In this document: positions 5,889-6,843 of the stretch, piece by piece
Layout: each line of letters begins with the position of its first letter
Numbering within the stretch: position 1 is the first letter of the stretch
Position numbers and translations under genes: made by a program
Source of the DNA: Acidobacteriaceae bacterium
Lineage (GTDB): Bacteria > Acidobacteriota > Terriglobia > Bryobacterales > Bryobacteraceae
Direction of reading: 5' to 3'
Assembly: GCA_019245255.1 (NCBI GenBank)
Contig: JAFARV010000627.1
Coordinates: 1 to 6,843, forward strand
DNA: 6,843 nt
The notes under the pieces: model-generated
The model's input: the letters and a program-made list of their open reading frames with translations, nothing else
Told to the model about the DNA's origin: nothing
Databases searched by the model: none

Positions 5889-6843
5889 CTATCGCAGGAA
5901 TGCCTCCGGCAAACCGCCATCGACAGGAATTAGGTGCCCGGTTGTCTTCGCGCTTTCATCAGACAGCAGCCAGACGATAGCGCGCGCGCAATCTTCGGGC
6001 AGGATCGGCTGGCGCGTCAGAGTGCGCTGCGCATAGAAGTTCGCCAGTTTCTCACGCAGCGCCTCAGTGGACTCGTCGTCGGAAAACTCGATTTTGTATT
6101 TGCGCAGCGATTGTTGAACGCGGTCGCGGGGGAACATGGTTGAACCGGCGACCACGGTTGCCGGCGCAATTCCATTTACCCGCACCAGGGGCGCGAGGCC
6201 GACTGCTAATTCCCGTATGAGATGACTCAATGCTGCTTTGCTGATGTCGTAAGCCTCGCTGCCGAACTTCGGCACCACAGCATTGGCTGAACTCGTCAGC
6301 ACCAGACTCGCGGGAAGATTCTGATCGCGCAGAATCGATACATTCTCGCGTGCGAGCAGGTAGTTGCCGGTGACGTTCACCGCAAAGGTGGTGTGCCATT
6401 GCGCGTCAGAGAGTTGGCCGCCGGCTTCGGAGCCAACCGGGAAAATAGCGGCCGTGTTCACGATGGCATCAATTCCGCCGAACTGGAGAACGGTGTGCCG
6501 AGCGGCAGATATGATGCTGGCCGACTCCGCCAGGTTCAGCGCCACGTGCGAGACAAACTCTTCTGAGCTCAACTTTGCAGCTTCGGAGGCAACAGTTTGA
6601 GCAGCTTGTTCATTTACATCGGCGATCACCAAATGCGCGCCTTTGCGTGCGAGAAGCAGCGCAACCTCGCGCCCGATTCCACTGCCACCTCCAATGACGA
6701 GCACAATCTTCCGGCTGAACTCAGCCTCGGCTGGCATACGCTGCAGTTTCGCTTCCTCGAGAGCCCAGTACTCGATGCGAAAAGCCTCTGAGCGAGGCAG
6801 TGCGACGTAGTTATGTGAACTCGTGAAGTCGTGTGAGCGTTCC
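5889..6843 (-). CDS. rhaEW: Bifunctional L-rhamnulose-1-phosphate aldolase / L-lactaldehyde dehydrogenase, C-terminal part (start beyond window)
   Basis: The frame stays open from the TAG at 5889-5891 to the right edge, about 317 codons. The ATG at 6735-6737 is internal: 35 codons before it encode a continuous segment including EAFRIEYWALEEAKLQR, the linker that joins aldolase and dehydrogenase domains in this fusion family (also annotated rhaD/YuxG; full length near 700 residues). From that Met the visible part is a short-chain dehydrogenase. It has a nucleotide-binding GGGSGIG at 16-22, Asp40 after the second strand, which favours NAD, and VNTAA at 93-97. The catalytic set is Ser149/150, Tyr163 and Lys167 (YDISK), followed by a C-terminal GHLIPVDGG. 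The aldolase domain lies outside the window. The fusion cleaves L-rhamnulose-1-phosphate to dihydroxyacetone phosphate and L-lactaldehyde, then acts on the aldehyde. The lut genes downstream argue for oxidation to L-lactate over reduction to propanediol. It is the most upstream visible gene of the operon. Confidence 0.92.
   Translation of the reverse strand, partial: ERSHDFTSSHNYVALPRSEAFRIEYWALEEAKLQRMPAEAEFSRKIVLVIGGGSGIGREVALLLARKGAHLVIADVNEQAAQTVASEAAKLSSEEFVSHVALNLAESASIISAARHTVLQFGGIDAIVNTAAIFPVGSEAGGQLSDAQWHTTFAVNVTGNYLLARENVSILRDQNLPASLVLTSSANAVVPKFGSEAYDISKAALSHLIRELAVGLAPLVRVNGIAPATVVAGSTMFPRDRVQQSLRKYKIEFSDDESTEALREKLANFYAQRTLTRQPILPEDCARAIVWLLSDESAKTTGHLIPVDGGLPEAFLR

Noticed and set aside
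1..6843. Search for tRNA, rRNA, CRISPR repeats, insertion sequences and long direct repeats
   Set aside because: No cloverleaf-like segment, spaced repeats, transposase motifs or terminal inverted repeats were noticed by eye; almost all bases are explained by coding sequence.

Overview
The window looks like chromosomal DNA of a moderately GC-rich bacterium. The gene content (a fused rhamnulose-phosphate aldolase/dehydrogenase, a RhaT-type permease and lutABC packed together) and the protein style suggest an Acidobacteriota-like soil heterotroph. That placement is an inference from gene content and not a proven taxonomy.

Layout, left to right. Positions 1-500 (+ strand) hold the 3' part of a gene for a small protein with an E...D...ExK pattern, like PD-(D/E)XK nuclease-fold proteins; its start lies before the window. 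It converges on a long minus-strand gene string that fills the rest of the window. Read in transcription order from the right edge, that string is: (1) the C-terminal part of a bifunctional L-rhamnulose-1-phosphate aldolase/short-chain dehydrogenase (5889-6843, continuing beyond the window); (2) a RhaT-like L-rhamnose permease (4714-5886); (3) lutA (3963-4706); (4) lutB (2542-3966); (5) lutC (1913-2545); (6) a polytopic GT-C-type glycosyltransferase-like membrane protein (525-1877).

The first five genes are almost without gaps: 2 nt, 7 nt, a GTGA overlap and an ATGA overlap. They very probably form one transcript whose promoter lies to the right of the window. Together they describe a pathway. 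RhaT imports L-rhamnose, and the fusion enzyme cleaves rhamnulose-1-phosphate and oxidises the L-lactaldehyde to L-lactate. LutABC, an iron-sulfur lactate oxidation complex, then converts L-lactate to pyruvate. Isomerase and kinase genes are not in the window and may lie upstream. The glycosyltransferase gene follows after 35 nt and may be read through from the operon, but its role in rhamnose use is not evident.

No tRNA, rRNA, CRISPR array, insertion sequence or origin was seen, and no stretch over 300 bases lacks a gene. The main points of interest are the rhamnose-to-pyruvate operon logic, a hydrophilic insertion in RhaT, and the unnamed nuclease-like gene at the left edge.
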